A DNA stretch of 64,000 nt from Undaria pinnatifida (taxonomy: Eukaryota > Sar > Phaeophyceae > Laminariales > Alariaceae). Location of the stretch: positions 9,659,584 through 9,723,583 of the forward strand of contig JABAKD010000019.1 in NCBI GenBank assembly GCA_012845835.1, read 5' to 3'. How positions within the stretch are numbered: position 1 is the first letter of the stretch; each line of letters opens with the position of its first letter. Below the pieces are notes generated by a model. The model worked only from the letters and a program-made list of their open reading frames with translations. It was not told the DNA's origin and ran no database searches. Shown piece after piece: positions 11,201 through 21,100 of the stretch. The position numbers were made by a program, and so were the translations under genes.

Positions 11201-11913
11201 GGTGTGCCCCCATATTCACCACTAGGCTTGACCCACTCGCGCGAGTGACGCTGTACTTCACGGACATGAGTACCTTTCGCGATCTGTTTTGGCGCAGCAT
11301 GTAGCTCTCACCATTCCCCGGTGCGGATTTATGTAACATCATTAGAACAGCACGAAAGCTCATGGTCGCAAAAGGGACAGCGGGGTCACTCGCACGAGTG
11401 ACCCCTCGAGGTGACCTCGAGCCACTGCATAAAACAAGGCCCCGTAAATGACCCCGCCTACCGTGTAGCCTTGGTGCGTGGGAGCATCCCAACACCAGCG
11501 TTTTCGCCGTACCAGCGTTTTCGCCGTGTGCGCCCCCCGCCTTATTTATTAGAAAAGCGAATATAAAAAACATGCCATGAGCGTGTGTTATCTTGCGTGC
11601 TAATATGTTGTAACTGCGTAAGTCCTGCCAACGCTACAAGGAACACATCCAGCGACAGTCCCTGTCCTATGCTGTAATGCATCTTGTGGCCGTATTCATA
11701 GCTTCTCGCTCTTTCGTTGCCTCTATTTATTTCCGCCTCCCATGCATTAAACCCTGCCGACGACAAAACTATGAACGCACCGAACCCCTTGAGCAGGTCA
11801 AGACAACCCTGAACAATACAGGTCTGTGGCACTGTCCCGCGTCTAATCTCGGTGACGAATTGCTCGCTCCGAGATCGTTGGCGACGTTTCCGATGCGGCA
11901 AGACGAAAGGTAA
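8233..11913 (+). CDS. GT47 (exostosin-like) glycosyltransferase, 3' exons, copy 1
   Basis: Three spliced exons are proposed: 8233-8331 (99 nt, enters in phase 2, leaves in phase 2), 10500-10635 (136 nt) and 11797-11913 ending in TAA. The first encodes TGLNYSEFAVVMESGAF, resembling the C-terminal segment of exostosin-family enzymes where a D/N-Y/W-S-E-F-A-V-V stretch follows the donor-binding region; the second encodes LTTLREGL and FHDTASRFLQ. Exon lengths, phases and spellings match the copy at 58676-61688, which is the main support. The intron at 8332-10499 holds A elements; 10636-11796 holds a B element. Exons for the anchor and N-terminal catalytic half are not found upstream in the window. 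GT47 enzymes are Golgi type II membrane proteins that build polysaccharides; the substrate here is unknown. Reading straight on from exon 2 gives an alternative stop at 10695. The last exon could also splice at AG-GTAAGG rather than stop. Confidence 0.62.
8876..9130. mobile_element. Family A MITE-like element, copy A13, TSD ATTG
   Basis: Ends are GACTCGTGCTACGATAGAGG and the complement of GACGCGTGCTACGATAGAGG, the best-matched pair in the window. Exact ATTG direct repeats lie at 8872-8875 and 9131-9134. Length is 255 bp. It sits in the first intron of the GT47 copy 1 gene. A diverged partial A copy precedes it at about 8595-8770. Confidence 0.88.
9460..9607. mobile_element. Family A element fragment, copy A14
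   Basis: Only the right part is clear: a CCGTCATTCAAAAAAAAATA block and a decayed TTTAATCGTAGG end. It also lies in the first intron of GT47 copy 1. Confidence 0.45.
11210..11480. mobile_element. Family B paired-palindrome repeat, copy B2
   Basis: Palindromes CCACTCGCGCGAGTGACG (11232) and GGTCACTCGCACGAGTGACC (11387) are about 155 bp apart. Between them, in reverse orientation, is TTTTGGCGCAGCATGTAGCT, equivalent to the CACGCTGCGCCAA core. The right end is CGCCTACCGTGTAGCCTTGG. Confidence 0.65.
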
Positions 11914-12004
11914 GGATCGAGTGCACCCGTCCCCCTGTGTTTCCCGCCGGGATTGAAAAATGCTGCCTGCTCATCCGCGGTAGACGCATGAAACGGAGGA
12001 GGTG

Positions 12005-12140
12005 CAAGGAGTCATCCCACGATAGGGAGGGGTGCAGCGGAAGATTCTGAGCTCCCAGCACGAGGAACTCAGTACCTCACCCTCCGTAATACGACTTCGA
12101 AGGCGCGCGTTCGCGAAAACCCGACCAGCGCAATCCTGTG
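12005..12140 (+). repeat. Dispersed repeat family D, copy D1
   Basis: Shares GGAGTCATCCCACG, GATTCTGAGCTCC and GACTTCGAAGGCG blocks with 61022-61150 (same strand), 19850-19980 (reverse) and a fragment at 10235-10305. No coding sense is conserved. Confidence 0.65.
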
Positions 12141-12213
12141 CGCGTGGAGTCATGAAAGCTAGTATCCTACTAGCCGATGGTCCCATACTTGAGTGAAAGC
12201 AGGGCTGCCAACG

Positions 12214-12474
12214 CTCGCATGCTGCGATAGAGGTAACACTTTTTGTCTGAAACGGCTTCTGAATGACTCAAGACACTCCTTAACCCAAAGTCGTCGGAAA
12301 TAGGTCCTTTGGTTTTGCACGATTCTCGTCACCGTGTATCTCGGTCATGGAATTTTTCATCCGGTACGTAGCAGTTTTTTTTTCCTTCTCGAAATCGTGG
12401 AGAAGGTCTTAAGCTCCCACAAATTGAGGAAAACCTCAGAAAAAAAGTGGTGCATCTCTATCGTAGCACTTGTC
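12214..12474. mobile_element. Family A MITE-like element, copy A15
   Basis: Ends are CTCGCATGCTGCGATAGAGG and the complement of GACAAGTGCTACGATAGAGA. The interior is the GAAACGGCTTCTGAATGACT subgroup, closest to A4 and A6. No exact target duplication remains. Confidence 0.72.
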
Positions 12475-12873
12475 CCCACCATCCACAATAGCCTCGGTGG
12501 CGTGTCGCGCAACTTCTTGCGTTGCAGGTCGGATACTCCGTTCATGGTACCCTACCCCATCACCGCAGGATACTCAGCATGTCCGAGGCCGTAGTCGTCA
12601 CCACGTTAGTCTATCCCCCCCCCTCTCAAGCCCCCCAGGGGAAGCGCCCCAACCTGGACGGGTTCCGAGATCATCGTAGCTTAGCGATATCCTTGGCAAT
12701 CCACGAAAGCTCACGCGGGACCTCACAATTGTGGCCGAGCAACAGCGGGGGGGTAAGTTGGCGATGTGCTTCAGCTAAGCACACGGCCTCACACTCCTTG
12801 GCGCGGGTGTAGGGATGGACGCTACCCCAGCCGCTCGCCCTTGCTGAGTCAGGCGGCTCGCACCCTCGTTGGT
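12475..12873. other. Intergenic stretch, no supported gene
   Basis: Overlapping open frames on both strands reach about 96 codons, but none has a recognisable motif. It separates two A elements upstream of the sulfotransferase gene and could hold its promoter or a first exon. Confidence 0.3.
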
Positions 12874-13185
12874 GACGCGTGCTCCACGATGGAGGTATTA
12901 AAAAGAGGTCGTGTGACACTTTTTGGCTAGAACGTTCCTGGGGAACGGACGGCGCTCCTTAGCTTAACCCAAAAATATCGTCAGAATTTCATTCTTTTTT
13001 TAGCATCTGTTTTTTTCGAATACCGAAGCCATGATGGGACATTGGTTCGTTGTGCATCGGGTTGCACTTTTGATTTTTCTCAAGATCAGTTGTGGGACCC
13101 GTGGGGGAATACAAGAGCTCCCCAAGCAACCACCCTCAGAAGGCAAACAACAAAAGAGGGCACGGCGCTTCTACCGTACTATTCG
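12874..13185. mobile_element. Family A element, copy A16, abutting the sulfotransferase exon
   Basis: The left end is GACGCGTGCTCCACGATGGA. The right end is decayed (CTTCTACCGTACTATTCG). The interior keeps GGCGCTCCTTAGCTTAACCC and AAAATATCGTCAGAATTTC. The open frame of the first visible sulfotransferase exon continues upstream into this element. Confidence 0.6.
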
Positions 13186-13189
13186 TTGC

Positions 13190-16100
13190 ATGAATCTAGA
13201 GAGTCTTACATCTGCCTCTAGCGAGAGACAAGATTGGGACGATTCACGAGGAATTCGGAGTGAAGATATCCTTTGCACGCCACGGCCTACGACAATAGAT
13301 AGTGGCACAGCCGAACGAGCCCGTGCCCCTTTCTGCTTCCCCATCGAATGCAACAACCACCGTTCGCCCCCGGACTTCCAACTGTGCGCCCGGACAAGCA
13401 GGAGGCAGTGGCTGCGCGAATCGGAGACGATCGTCAACGAGGAGCACAAGCTACTGTTCTGCGCCCCGCCCAACACCGGCTCGCTCCAGTTCAGGATGCT
13501 TGCTAAACGCATGCAGGTGAACTTCTTGTCTACGTACACGAAGATTATCGGTTCGAAAGGGCATTAGAAGGAAGCGGAAGCCAAGATGTTGCTCGTGTGG
13601 GTAGATCGATACGGTAGTAGCATCCTGTTTTTGTTTTTGTTGTAGTGCTTTTCTCACACGTGCATGTGTGACAGATGCTTCTCTGGTCGCTATGTAAATG
13701 AGCGGACTTTCGAACCAGCGCTGGTACGGGATGCACGAAAAACGGTTTTAGAACCAGAGCTGGTGTAGTATGTACGAAATATTGTTTTTTGTCGTGGCTG
13801 CATTCGGTTCACCGGTAAAATACCACCTCCAGATCGCACAAAATCCTGCTGGTAGTACGCGCGGTATGTCATGAACCGCTAGCGTTAACCACTAAACACG
13901 CTCGCGGACTGAGCGTCGGCCAGCCCCCCCCCCCCACCTAACGAGGGTCTATGGTCGTACGACTACGGCTATGCATGAAAAGATCACGCCCCCACCTACC
14001 CACCTCTACCCTCCCGCCCGCACTCTTTTTAATCACATTTCTTGAATCGTGCTCATTCCAATACCATCCACCACGACTGCTACGCTAAACAACACAGGGC
14101 GTAGACCATTGGTCGGTGTCGAACGACCAGTCGTTGCTGTTCGATCCGGTCGCTTCGGAGCTCCCCCTCTTGGATCTAGCCGACACCCGTTTGATGGAAG
14201 ACATCTACAAGGACAATGACAGCGGCTGGATCAAGATCGGAGTCGTCCGCGACCCGGTGACGAGGCTTCTGTCGGCGTACCTCGACGTTGTTTACGCGTG
14301 GGTATCCACGAGATGGTCAGCTTTAGACCACGATCAACGCCAGAGGCGTCGCGGATTGCGGGTCCCTGATGATTGGGGGTGGTTTGACGTCATCAAAAGG
14401 CATGGAGGCTTGAAGGAGGATGGAGCCAATCAGGAGCTACCCAATACAAACGATTCCCGAATACCACAAAATCTGGGAGAAGGTAGCGAGAGAGAAGGGC
14501 CAACGACTAGCGGAGACGCTTTACCCGGCATGCAAGGTGGAGCCGTGCCTCCTGTCCCGACCTTCGAGGAGCTGCTGGACTTGCTGGCGGTCGATCTATG
14601 GGCGGCACCGTCAGCGTTTAGGCCGGCCGCCAGTCTCTGCGGGATGTGGAAGTCGCCGTTCGACACCATCATTCCTTTCGAGTCTCTGCAGGTGGGTATG
14701 GAGCGGCTCGATTGTAGGCAAACACTACAGTACATTATGTACTACAACTTGCTGCCGCGAACGTTTACTCTGTATGGCTCGATTGTGGACTATACTGCAT
14801 TACGTGTCATAGCGTTTTGCGGCGAAGTTTTACTCCATTTTGTCACGGTACCATTGCAGTCTTTGTGCGATACGTACGCTGTCGCACGCTCCGCGCTCTG
14901 TGTGGGCCGTGCAAGTCCACTCTCGCACAGAACGAGAGGACGATAAAACGAAGTGGATGATTCTGGTAGGCGAGTTGGCTAATCGATTAGGCAGTGAACA
15001 ACCAAACATTGTCACTGGTGCGGTATTATTTTTGTGATTTAGAGCGCGTTCGCTACCACGTATGCGTTTTGAAGCGTAATATCTCTTGATGTGCGAACTG
15101 CGGTGTCTATTCGTCGAACATTAAGTGTTCCCTGTATATTGCCGGTTTATGTGCCAGCCGGAAATACCATCACCACAGCGGCAACCGACACTCTAGTCCG
15201 CGCGTACCCCCACACATGTTACGGGGTAAAGGTGCACCCTGCTTTGTTTCTGGGGCTACATGCTCACTTGAGTAGCTCTATACCTGACCCAAAAACTATT
15301 TTTGAGTGAGCTGAACGTGTGCAACTCGATGGCGCAACCCATAGCCTATGACAGGTGTACAAAAAATAGTCGTACGTATCGCGAAACAGGAATGGCATTC
15401 CGACGAATCAGGGTTAAAGAGCCCCTCCGTCCTTCAGAACATATTGAAGCTGAAGACTGCTACCGCTACCGCCGTGCCGTGGCGCGTTTCTCGCCGCCTG
15501 TGCCAAGCGATTTCACAGGCACTACAGAGGGCGACCGGGGCCCTAGGCACAGCCTACGGTGTAGGAGGGGTCAAGCTTTGGGCCTGGTGTTTCAGTGTGG
15601 CTAAGGGTCACGCGCGCGAGTGACCCCCTTCCCCCCCCCCCTCTTCCTTTTCGTGGTCCAAAAAAAATCCGTGTTGTTTCAGCTTGACAATGTGTATCTG
15701 GAAATGAGTGGTTGGCTACGCCGCGACAAGAAAATCACCTGAACTTGTTTTATCGGCGTAATAGAGAGTCACTCGAGTGCGAGTGGCTCTGACCCAGCAG
15801 TGGAAAAAGGGGATACTCTCCTAACCATGGACTTGGCCCTACCAAAACCGGGACTATAGAGACCACCACTACTGCTGTATTGTCTAATGCTACGGCACAG
15901 CGGGGTTATGTTTGTTTTCGGGGCTTCTGTTTGCAGGGGTTCTTGGATCACTCGCGCGAGTGACACCCCCTGTTCCATGCGGTCATAGGGTTTCGTGCTG
16001 CACATATATTTCGATACGAACCCCCAACCCCTAGTGGGATGGTCAGCCACGCTGCGCCAAACAAATCGCCTAGCTTGTTTTTGTCTGTGAGGTACAGAGC

Positions 16101-16953
16101 CACTTGTGCGACTGGTGAACACCAGGTAGTGAAACTGGGGGTACTTCCCTACCGTAGCCTTGCTCTATTTCCCTTCCCGTCGCGGTCGTAGACAAGATGC
16201 TGGACGCCCCTGCGGCGCAAAAAAGCAGTGTACAGCGATGACGTCAAAGCAAGGGGAATTAATTTGCGCGCTGCTTGCAATTTGCAGCACAATCTTACGT
16301 CCGCTCCCTACGCAAAGCGTGCACAACACGTATGTACCCTGGGCCTCCGACCAGATTTTTTTTTTTTTGTTCAGATAACGTTTCCGCGAAACCTGCAGCT
16401 AGCAAAACAAAATTCTTTCCACTCATTTGTCACTTTTCCACGCTGGAGAAGTAGTTCTACCTGCACAAGGCTCTAGTTGTACTTGACGGGAAAATGTGCT
16501 TGTTTTTGAACCGATTCGATCTTCCCACAGCGAACGTCGACAAAGGTGCTCGAATCCCTTCCCGGGGACATATGGCACTCTTTCGGTGAGACGGGGTGGG
16601 GCCCTCAAGGCGAGTTCTCCTTCATGGAGTTCGACTACGGGACCGCCGCGCGGCACGTCACGGACACGGACGGAGATAGTTCAGATTCTCTCCGGGAAGA
16701 TACCGAGAAAGAGGAGCAAGAAAAATGGCACCTTCTGGAGACAGGAGGACTGGGATCGGTTCCGCTGTCGGTCCCGCCCCACGCCCGTGACTTATTCGCG
16801 GGCGACTCGTGCGGTTGGACCGAGTACTACTCCGACCAGAGCATCCTGGAGAAGGTAGGTCAGCTGTACAAACCAGACTTCGACTTGTTCGAGTGGTACA
16901 ATCTTGACACGTGGCGGGAGAGGTTGGACAAGTGCTTGCAAGGGCATGCCTAG
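13190..16953 (+). CDS. Carbohydrate-type sulfotransferase, three exons
   Basis: Exons 13190-13516, 14098-14691 and 16531-16953, all joined in phase 0 at GT/AG introns, read about 447 residues. Exon 1 has CAPPNTGSLQFRML at the 5'-phosphosulfate-loop position. Exon 2 has the 3'-phosphate-binding motif VRDPVTRLLSAY and later SLCGMWKSPFDTIIPFESLQ, like the cysteine and fE-L segment of the Sulfotransfer_2 group. Exon 3 ends with YYSDQSILEKVGQLYKPDFD, a typical C-terminus of that group. Family members move sulfate from PAPS to a sugar hydroxyl in the Golgi. No membrane anchor is visible, so the true start is probably in an unseen upstream exon; an acceptor at 13305 (GATAG) is an alternative exon edge. 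The usual Lys of P-K-x-G is Asn here. About 14302-14560 may contain a further intron, since a second frame looks coding at 14420-14545. The 1.8-kb last intron is full of B repeats. Confidence 0.8.
15230..15440. mobile_element. Diverged family A relic in the last sulfotransferase intron
   Basis: The block ATGGCATTCCGACGAATCAG followed by GGTTAAAGAGCCCC matches the A interior, and CTTGAGTAGCTCTATACCTG matches the 8640 relic. The termini are not preserved. Confidence 0.45.
15600..15790. repeat. Family B palindromes, decayed copy B3
   Basis: Palindromes GGGTCACGCGCGCGAGTGAC (15605) and GAGTCACTCGAGTGCGAGTG (15768) are about 160 bp apart with GGCTACGCCGCGACAAG between. Both lie in the last sulfotransferase intron. 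Confidence 0.55.
15870..16165. mobile_element. Family B paired-palindrome repeat, copy B4
   Basis: Nearly identical over about 280 bp to 19120-19392. Landmarks are GGATCACTCGCGCGAGTGAC, the block CCATGCGGTCATAGGGTTTC, GGTCAGCCACGCTGCGCCAA, the second palindrome GAGCCACTTGTGCGACTGG, and the end CCTACCGTAGCCTTG. It lies in the last sulfotransferase intron. Confidence 0.78.
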
Positions 16954-17970
16954 ATAGCGGGAAGGCGTGTACGTACGCGCACCGCCAAAAGGACAGATTT
17001 CGTCCGCGTCCGTAGAGGTTTGTTGGGGGACCTGGAGAGGAGGCGTGTACACATTTCATGCATAGCCATAGTGGTATGGCGATGGACGCTCGCATCGCTA
17101 CAATGCTGGGACGGAGCACGTCGGGTTTGCACCACCAACCAGGCAGGCATTGCTTGCGTACGAAGTGCGAAGCGCCATGAGGTGTTCGGCGGCAAGTCGT
17201 GTGAAGGATGAGCTGGGGGTTTGTTGTCGAATACTCAGAGAAGGCTTGTGTGCGCTCCAGGTTGATGTTGCCTCTCAACAGAGCAGAGGGAGGTAGCTAC
17301 GCAGGCCCCGTCTGTATCCACACCCGTCCCGTAAGGTACCACAAGGTTTCGATCACCGTGCGTAGGAGTATCTGTCTGCATGCGGGTCTTGCTTGATCGG
17401 GAGTTCCACCGAATGATGTTGGTGTTTTTCGTTTTACGCAGCACGTCTGTGATCTACGTTGAATGTTCCTCACAGCATAGCAGTTACAGCTAGCTGCGCA
17501 ACCGATCTTTTCAACCGCCAGCGCCCGCATTTCTAGGTTACTCTTGTCTGGCCTACGAAATGGGAGTGATGTACCAGGCACACCTCTCCATTGCGCTTCG
17601 AACTACGGCATGCACGGTTCAGTGTAGGTTAGGCTCGCTCTATCGTGGGCATGCTGGCAATGCCCAAAGGCATCTGACGCTTTACCCTTAAGGCTCTTTC
17701 TCCGGGAGTTCACACGCACAGCGTTTTTGCTCCATTCCAACCTGGGCTTGCTGTGAGCGTTTGGAAGAACTACAGCGGCATGCTCGTCAGGGTGTTTCTG
17801 CTATTTTTGTTTTTTGTAAAGATACCTGTAGCGTTATGGTCATGAAAATATTGCCTATTATTTTGTGATTCGTGCGTCCAGGTTTTCATCACATATATGG
17901 GATCCCCTTGTAGTGCCGGTTGAACATAATATGTTGCCTATTATTGCCGGTGTAGTGCCGGTGGCGCGTG
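16954..17970. other. 3' flank of the sulfotransferase gene, no further gene seen
   Basis: Immediately after the TAG stop the sequence probably includes the 3' UTR. Minus-strand frames at 16658-17278 are complements of the coding exon and are not counted. 17800-17970 has a short near-repeat (TAATATGTTGCCTATTATTG and ATATTGCCTATTATTTTG). Nothing else is recognised. Confidence 0.4.
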
Positions 17971-18069
17971 CTACGATGTGACCCAGGCTATGATAGGGGT
18001 GTTGTGTTCATCTTGTGTTTATTTTGTGTTCATCTTATGTTGTTTTCGGGCATTTTGTTTCAGTGGCCC

Positions 18070-18298
18070 GGAATCACTCGCGCGCGTGACACGGCCCCCT
18101 ATTCCTTTCCGGTATTGGCCTTGTTTTGGTGCTATTAATAGTCTCATTTCGCGACATGAACCGCAACGCAAGAATTCGCCACTCTGCGCCAAGCATATCG
18201 CGTAAAGTCTTTTCATCAGTGATGTACAGAGTCACTCGTGCGACTGGCTTCAATATATTGATTGGTAAAAACCGGGGTACCCTCCCTACCGTAGCCTT
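18070..18298. mobile_element. Family B paired-palindrome repeat, copy B5
   Basis: Palindromes AATCACTCGCGCGCGTGAC (18073) and GAGTCACTCGTGCGACTGG (18229) bracket CACTCTGCGCCAAGCATATC. The right end is CCTACCGTAGCCTTGGTCG, which runs directly into family A copy A17. Confidence 0.7.
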
Positions 18299-18590
18299 GG
18301 TCGATGATAGAGGTGTTAATGTATACTGAGGTGTACCCTTTTTTGGCAAAAGTAGTTTTTTTGAATTGGCGGGGCTCCTCGACCCAAAAGCGTAAGAAAT
18401 TCCATTTCTTGTTTGGCAGTGTTATTACGTTTCAGTACACTTGGACAATGGGTTTGGTAAACGGCTTGGCACTTTTAGTTTTACGTATAGTCTATAGAAT
18501 AAGCTTTTTGGTTGGGGTATACCGAGCTCCCCTCAGGTGATCGAGAGTCCCAGAAATAAAAATGGTGCCCTCTCTATGCCGTAGCGTGTC
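18299..18590. mobile_element. Family A element, copy A17, diverged
   Basis: The left end is reduced to CGATGATAGAGGTG. The right end CCTCTCTATGCCGTAGCGTG is recognisable. The interior has GGGGCTCCTCGACCCAAAAG. It is joined end to end with B5. Confidence 0.55.
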
Positions 18591-19119
18591 CGGGTGAAAT
18601 CGATTGGCACAAGGGGAACCCGGTACAACACTACATAGCAGCAGTATACCAGAATACCCCAGTTCGGCGCGAGTCGACGAGGGAAGAAAATGCCGAGTTT
18701 TTCTAGAGATGAAAAAAAAAGGCACGTACCGTAGTGGGAAGGGGGGAGGAGCGCCGGTTATGTGACCCCGGATCCGAGTTTCTACGGGGAGAGAGGGAGC
18801 GCGAGAGTGTAGTGCGAGGATAATAAATAGGCTAAGAAAAATATGTATATCCAAGGTATATACTAATCCCGATAGTGCCGCTGTTCGGTGTACTTCCGAT
18901 GTTTTTGGCTAGTACATACCGGTACTACAGGGGGGGGGGGGGGGGGCATCACTGTACCTTGAAGCGGTTTCGACGCCTGCCACGATAAATAACAAGGTAC
19001 GAGCACCTTTTTTTTTGGGGAAAAACATATTTTCTGAATTTCGGGACTCCTTTTAGCCCAAGATATGAACGTTTTTTTTTTTTTTTTTTTTTTCTTCCGC
19101 GTCTTTTGTTTTGTTTGTC
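18591..19119. other. Unassigned stretch with homopolymers
   Basis: Holds a G run at 18930-18946, a T run at 19073-19093 and a decayed A-like start (GACGCCTGCCACGATAAATA) at 18971. No coding evidence. Confidence 0.4.
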
Positions 19120-19392
19120 CAATGCTACGGTAGCGGTTTAGTTTACTTCCGGGGTTTGTGTTTGCAGCTGTTCCAATCACTGGCGCGAGTGACACCCCCT
19201 GCTCCATGCGGTCATAGGGTTTCGTGCTGCATAGCTATTTCGATATGAACCCCCAACCCCTGGTGGGATGGTCAGCCACGCTGCGCCAATCAGATCGCCT
19301 AACTTGTTTCCGTCAGTGAGGTATGTACAAGGTTACTCGTGCGACTGGGTAGCGAAAACTGGGGGCACCCCCCCTACCGTAACCTCGCTCGT
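19120..19392. mobile_element. Family B paired-palindrome repeat, copy B6
   Basis: Partner of B4, sharing AATGCTACGG, AATCACTGGCGCGAGTGAC, CCATGCGGTCATAGGGTTTC, GGTCAGCCACGCTGCGCCAA and GGTTACTCGTGCGACTGG in the same order and spacing. The end is CCTACCGTAACCTCGCTCG. Confidence 0.78.
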
Positions 19393-19849
19393 TTATACCT
19401 CCGGGTTGCCATGATCTTGTTCATTGAGGGTGCACTTTCATTGCTATATCCAAAATCAGCTTTTGCCTCAGAAGGCAATATAGGCAATATGGGCAACGGG
19501 CACAAGATATAGGCAATGAAGGCAATGTGCAACTAGTCCTCAACAGGCCAGGAGCCTCAAAAAACAAAATAAAGTGGTGCACACACCTGTACCGTGGCAT
19601 GCGCGTCTGTCTTTTCCATGGGTGGTACTTCTCCCCCTTGTATGTTTTTTCTGCCTTTTGAGCACGTAAGCGAGGAGTTGATGCATATATAAGAAGGGGG
19701 CTGACAAAGATTACCGCCTGCTTGTATTGCGGTAGGGAGTCATCGCGCGGTCGGGGAGTGTTGCACTTTTCAAGCATGGAATCATCGGGCTATTAATGGA
19801 GTACATGCTGATTTCGCGAGAGTGCATTAGTTTTAGAACTCGCGCATAG
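19393..19849. other. Unassigned stretch
   Basis: A 118-codon minus frame (19421-19777) is open but has no motif. A GGCAATA(T/G)AGGCAATATGG-like short tandem repeat lies at 19470-19530, and an A-like end (CACCTGTACCGTGGCATGCG) near 19590. Confidence 0.3.
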
Positions 19850-19980
19850 AACTGGCTCTGGTCGGGTTTGCGCGAACGAATGTCTTCGAAGTCGTGTTAC
19901 GGGGTGCGAGGTATTGAGCTCCTCGTGTCAGGTGCTCAGAATCTTCTGCTGTACGCGCCTATCGTGGGATGGCTCTAGTG
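19850..19980 (-). repeat. Dispersed repeat family D, copy D2 (reverse)
   Basis: The minus strand reads GAGCCATCCCACGATAGG, GAAGATTCTGAGCACC, GAGGAGCTCAATACCTCGCA and ACACGACTTCGAAGACATTC, matching D1 and D3. Confidence 0.6.
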
Positions 19981-20849
19981 CCCCCCTTCCCCCCTTGTTG
20001 GCAGGGCGTGCTTCGCGCCGTCTAAAATGCAACGAGCTCAGCGGCTTCGGAACTTTGAAGTCGTTTACATACGGTAGGATGCGCTGGGCGCTTCCGGTTT
20101 TGGGTGGCGTTCTAAATCAAATAATTTTGCAAGGTTGGGTTTAGGTGGACATCGGAGGTTGTTTGTTTTAGCAGAATAACAGCAGGGAACTGCTTCTTAG
20201 CAGGGTCACACGGAGTGTATTTTGGGGGGAAGACTTGTCAAGTGCCGCAATCTTGCGTGGCAGAAGAGAGAGGGACGTAGGCATAATCTGTGATAAATGG
20301 CAGAATTTGGATGCTTACAGGCGTACCAGAAGGCAGCGCAGGTAGTAGTGCGACTGAATACAGTACTTGCGATGCTATCGTGAGAACCAGGCCCGAAATA
20401 GTTCATAATTCAAGTACAGAAGAGAAATTCGTAGGGAAAGCTGCACGACGGAAGGATCAGGGCGTGTCTTGACGCATTTTGATATCGTAGAAACGATTGG
20501 AGTGAATCAAAGCTATTCGTCTTCGTTCGTTCCCCTTCAACCTGTGTGTTTTCGATGTGAACTGACTGGTGCATTCTGGGCAATCAACCCGAGCAGAAGG
20601 TAATCCAACTCACGGTTTGCGGCGGAACCGTCTAGGTCGACTCTAGGACAGGGATGCTGTCACGTGAGCGGCGAGAGCTCCTGGCACCGATAACGACTTC
20701 ACACGCAAACGTAGCACAAGGAAAGCCTCAGAGCAAGCGGAGCTAGCAATCCAAGTGGCATCGTGACCGCATGGAATTCCTATAAACCCCGGCTCCACAC
20801 CAGACATATACCGCCAGAGTCTCGTTCACCACCCCCCGACTGATTCTGC
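19981..20849. other. Unassigned stretch, no supported gene
   Basis: Only open frames under 80 codons occur and none has a recognisable motif. Composition is unremarkable. Confidence 0.3.
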
Positions 20850-21100
20850 GATGATAGCCCCCCCCCAAAAAAAACCAGCGATTTTCTGTGACGGACGTTT
20901 CATAGCTGCTCGACCCGAGGCAGGATGCTATGACAAAAATGTCTGCACATATTTTCTTGCATGCAAAGGACTATCGAACGATGACAACGTTTGGCATGGC
21001 AAGGGGAAGGGGCACCGTTTTTCAGGAGATACGGTCGGGGGCTGGTTTCAAAACCAGCGATTTCGTTAAAGAAAACTTGGAGGGGCTACCGTTGCACGAC
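20850..21100 (-). repeat. Dispersed repeat family E, copy E2 (reverse)
   Basis: Read on the minus strand: GGTAGCCCCTCCAAGTTTTC, TTTAACGAAATCGCTGGTTT, TCGAGCAGCTATGAAACGTC and CGCTGGTTTTTTTTGGGGGG, in the same order as E1 (1380-1605) and E3 (41035-41275). Confidence 0.72.

Noticed and set aside
11542..11901. 119-codon minus frame over the third GT47 exon
   Set aside because: Substitutions between paralogues fit + strand codons (third-position changes), and the minus frame is not kept in copy 2.
13031..13189. Upstream start (ATG 13031) for the sulfotransferase
   Set aside because: The segment belongs to family A element A16; it was kept only as an open-frame extension, not as the preferred start.
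16658..17278. 206-codon minus frame
   Set aside because: It is the complement of the last sulfotransferase exon, whose + frame has clear family motifs.
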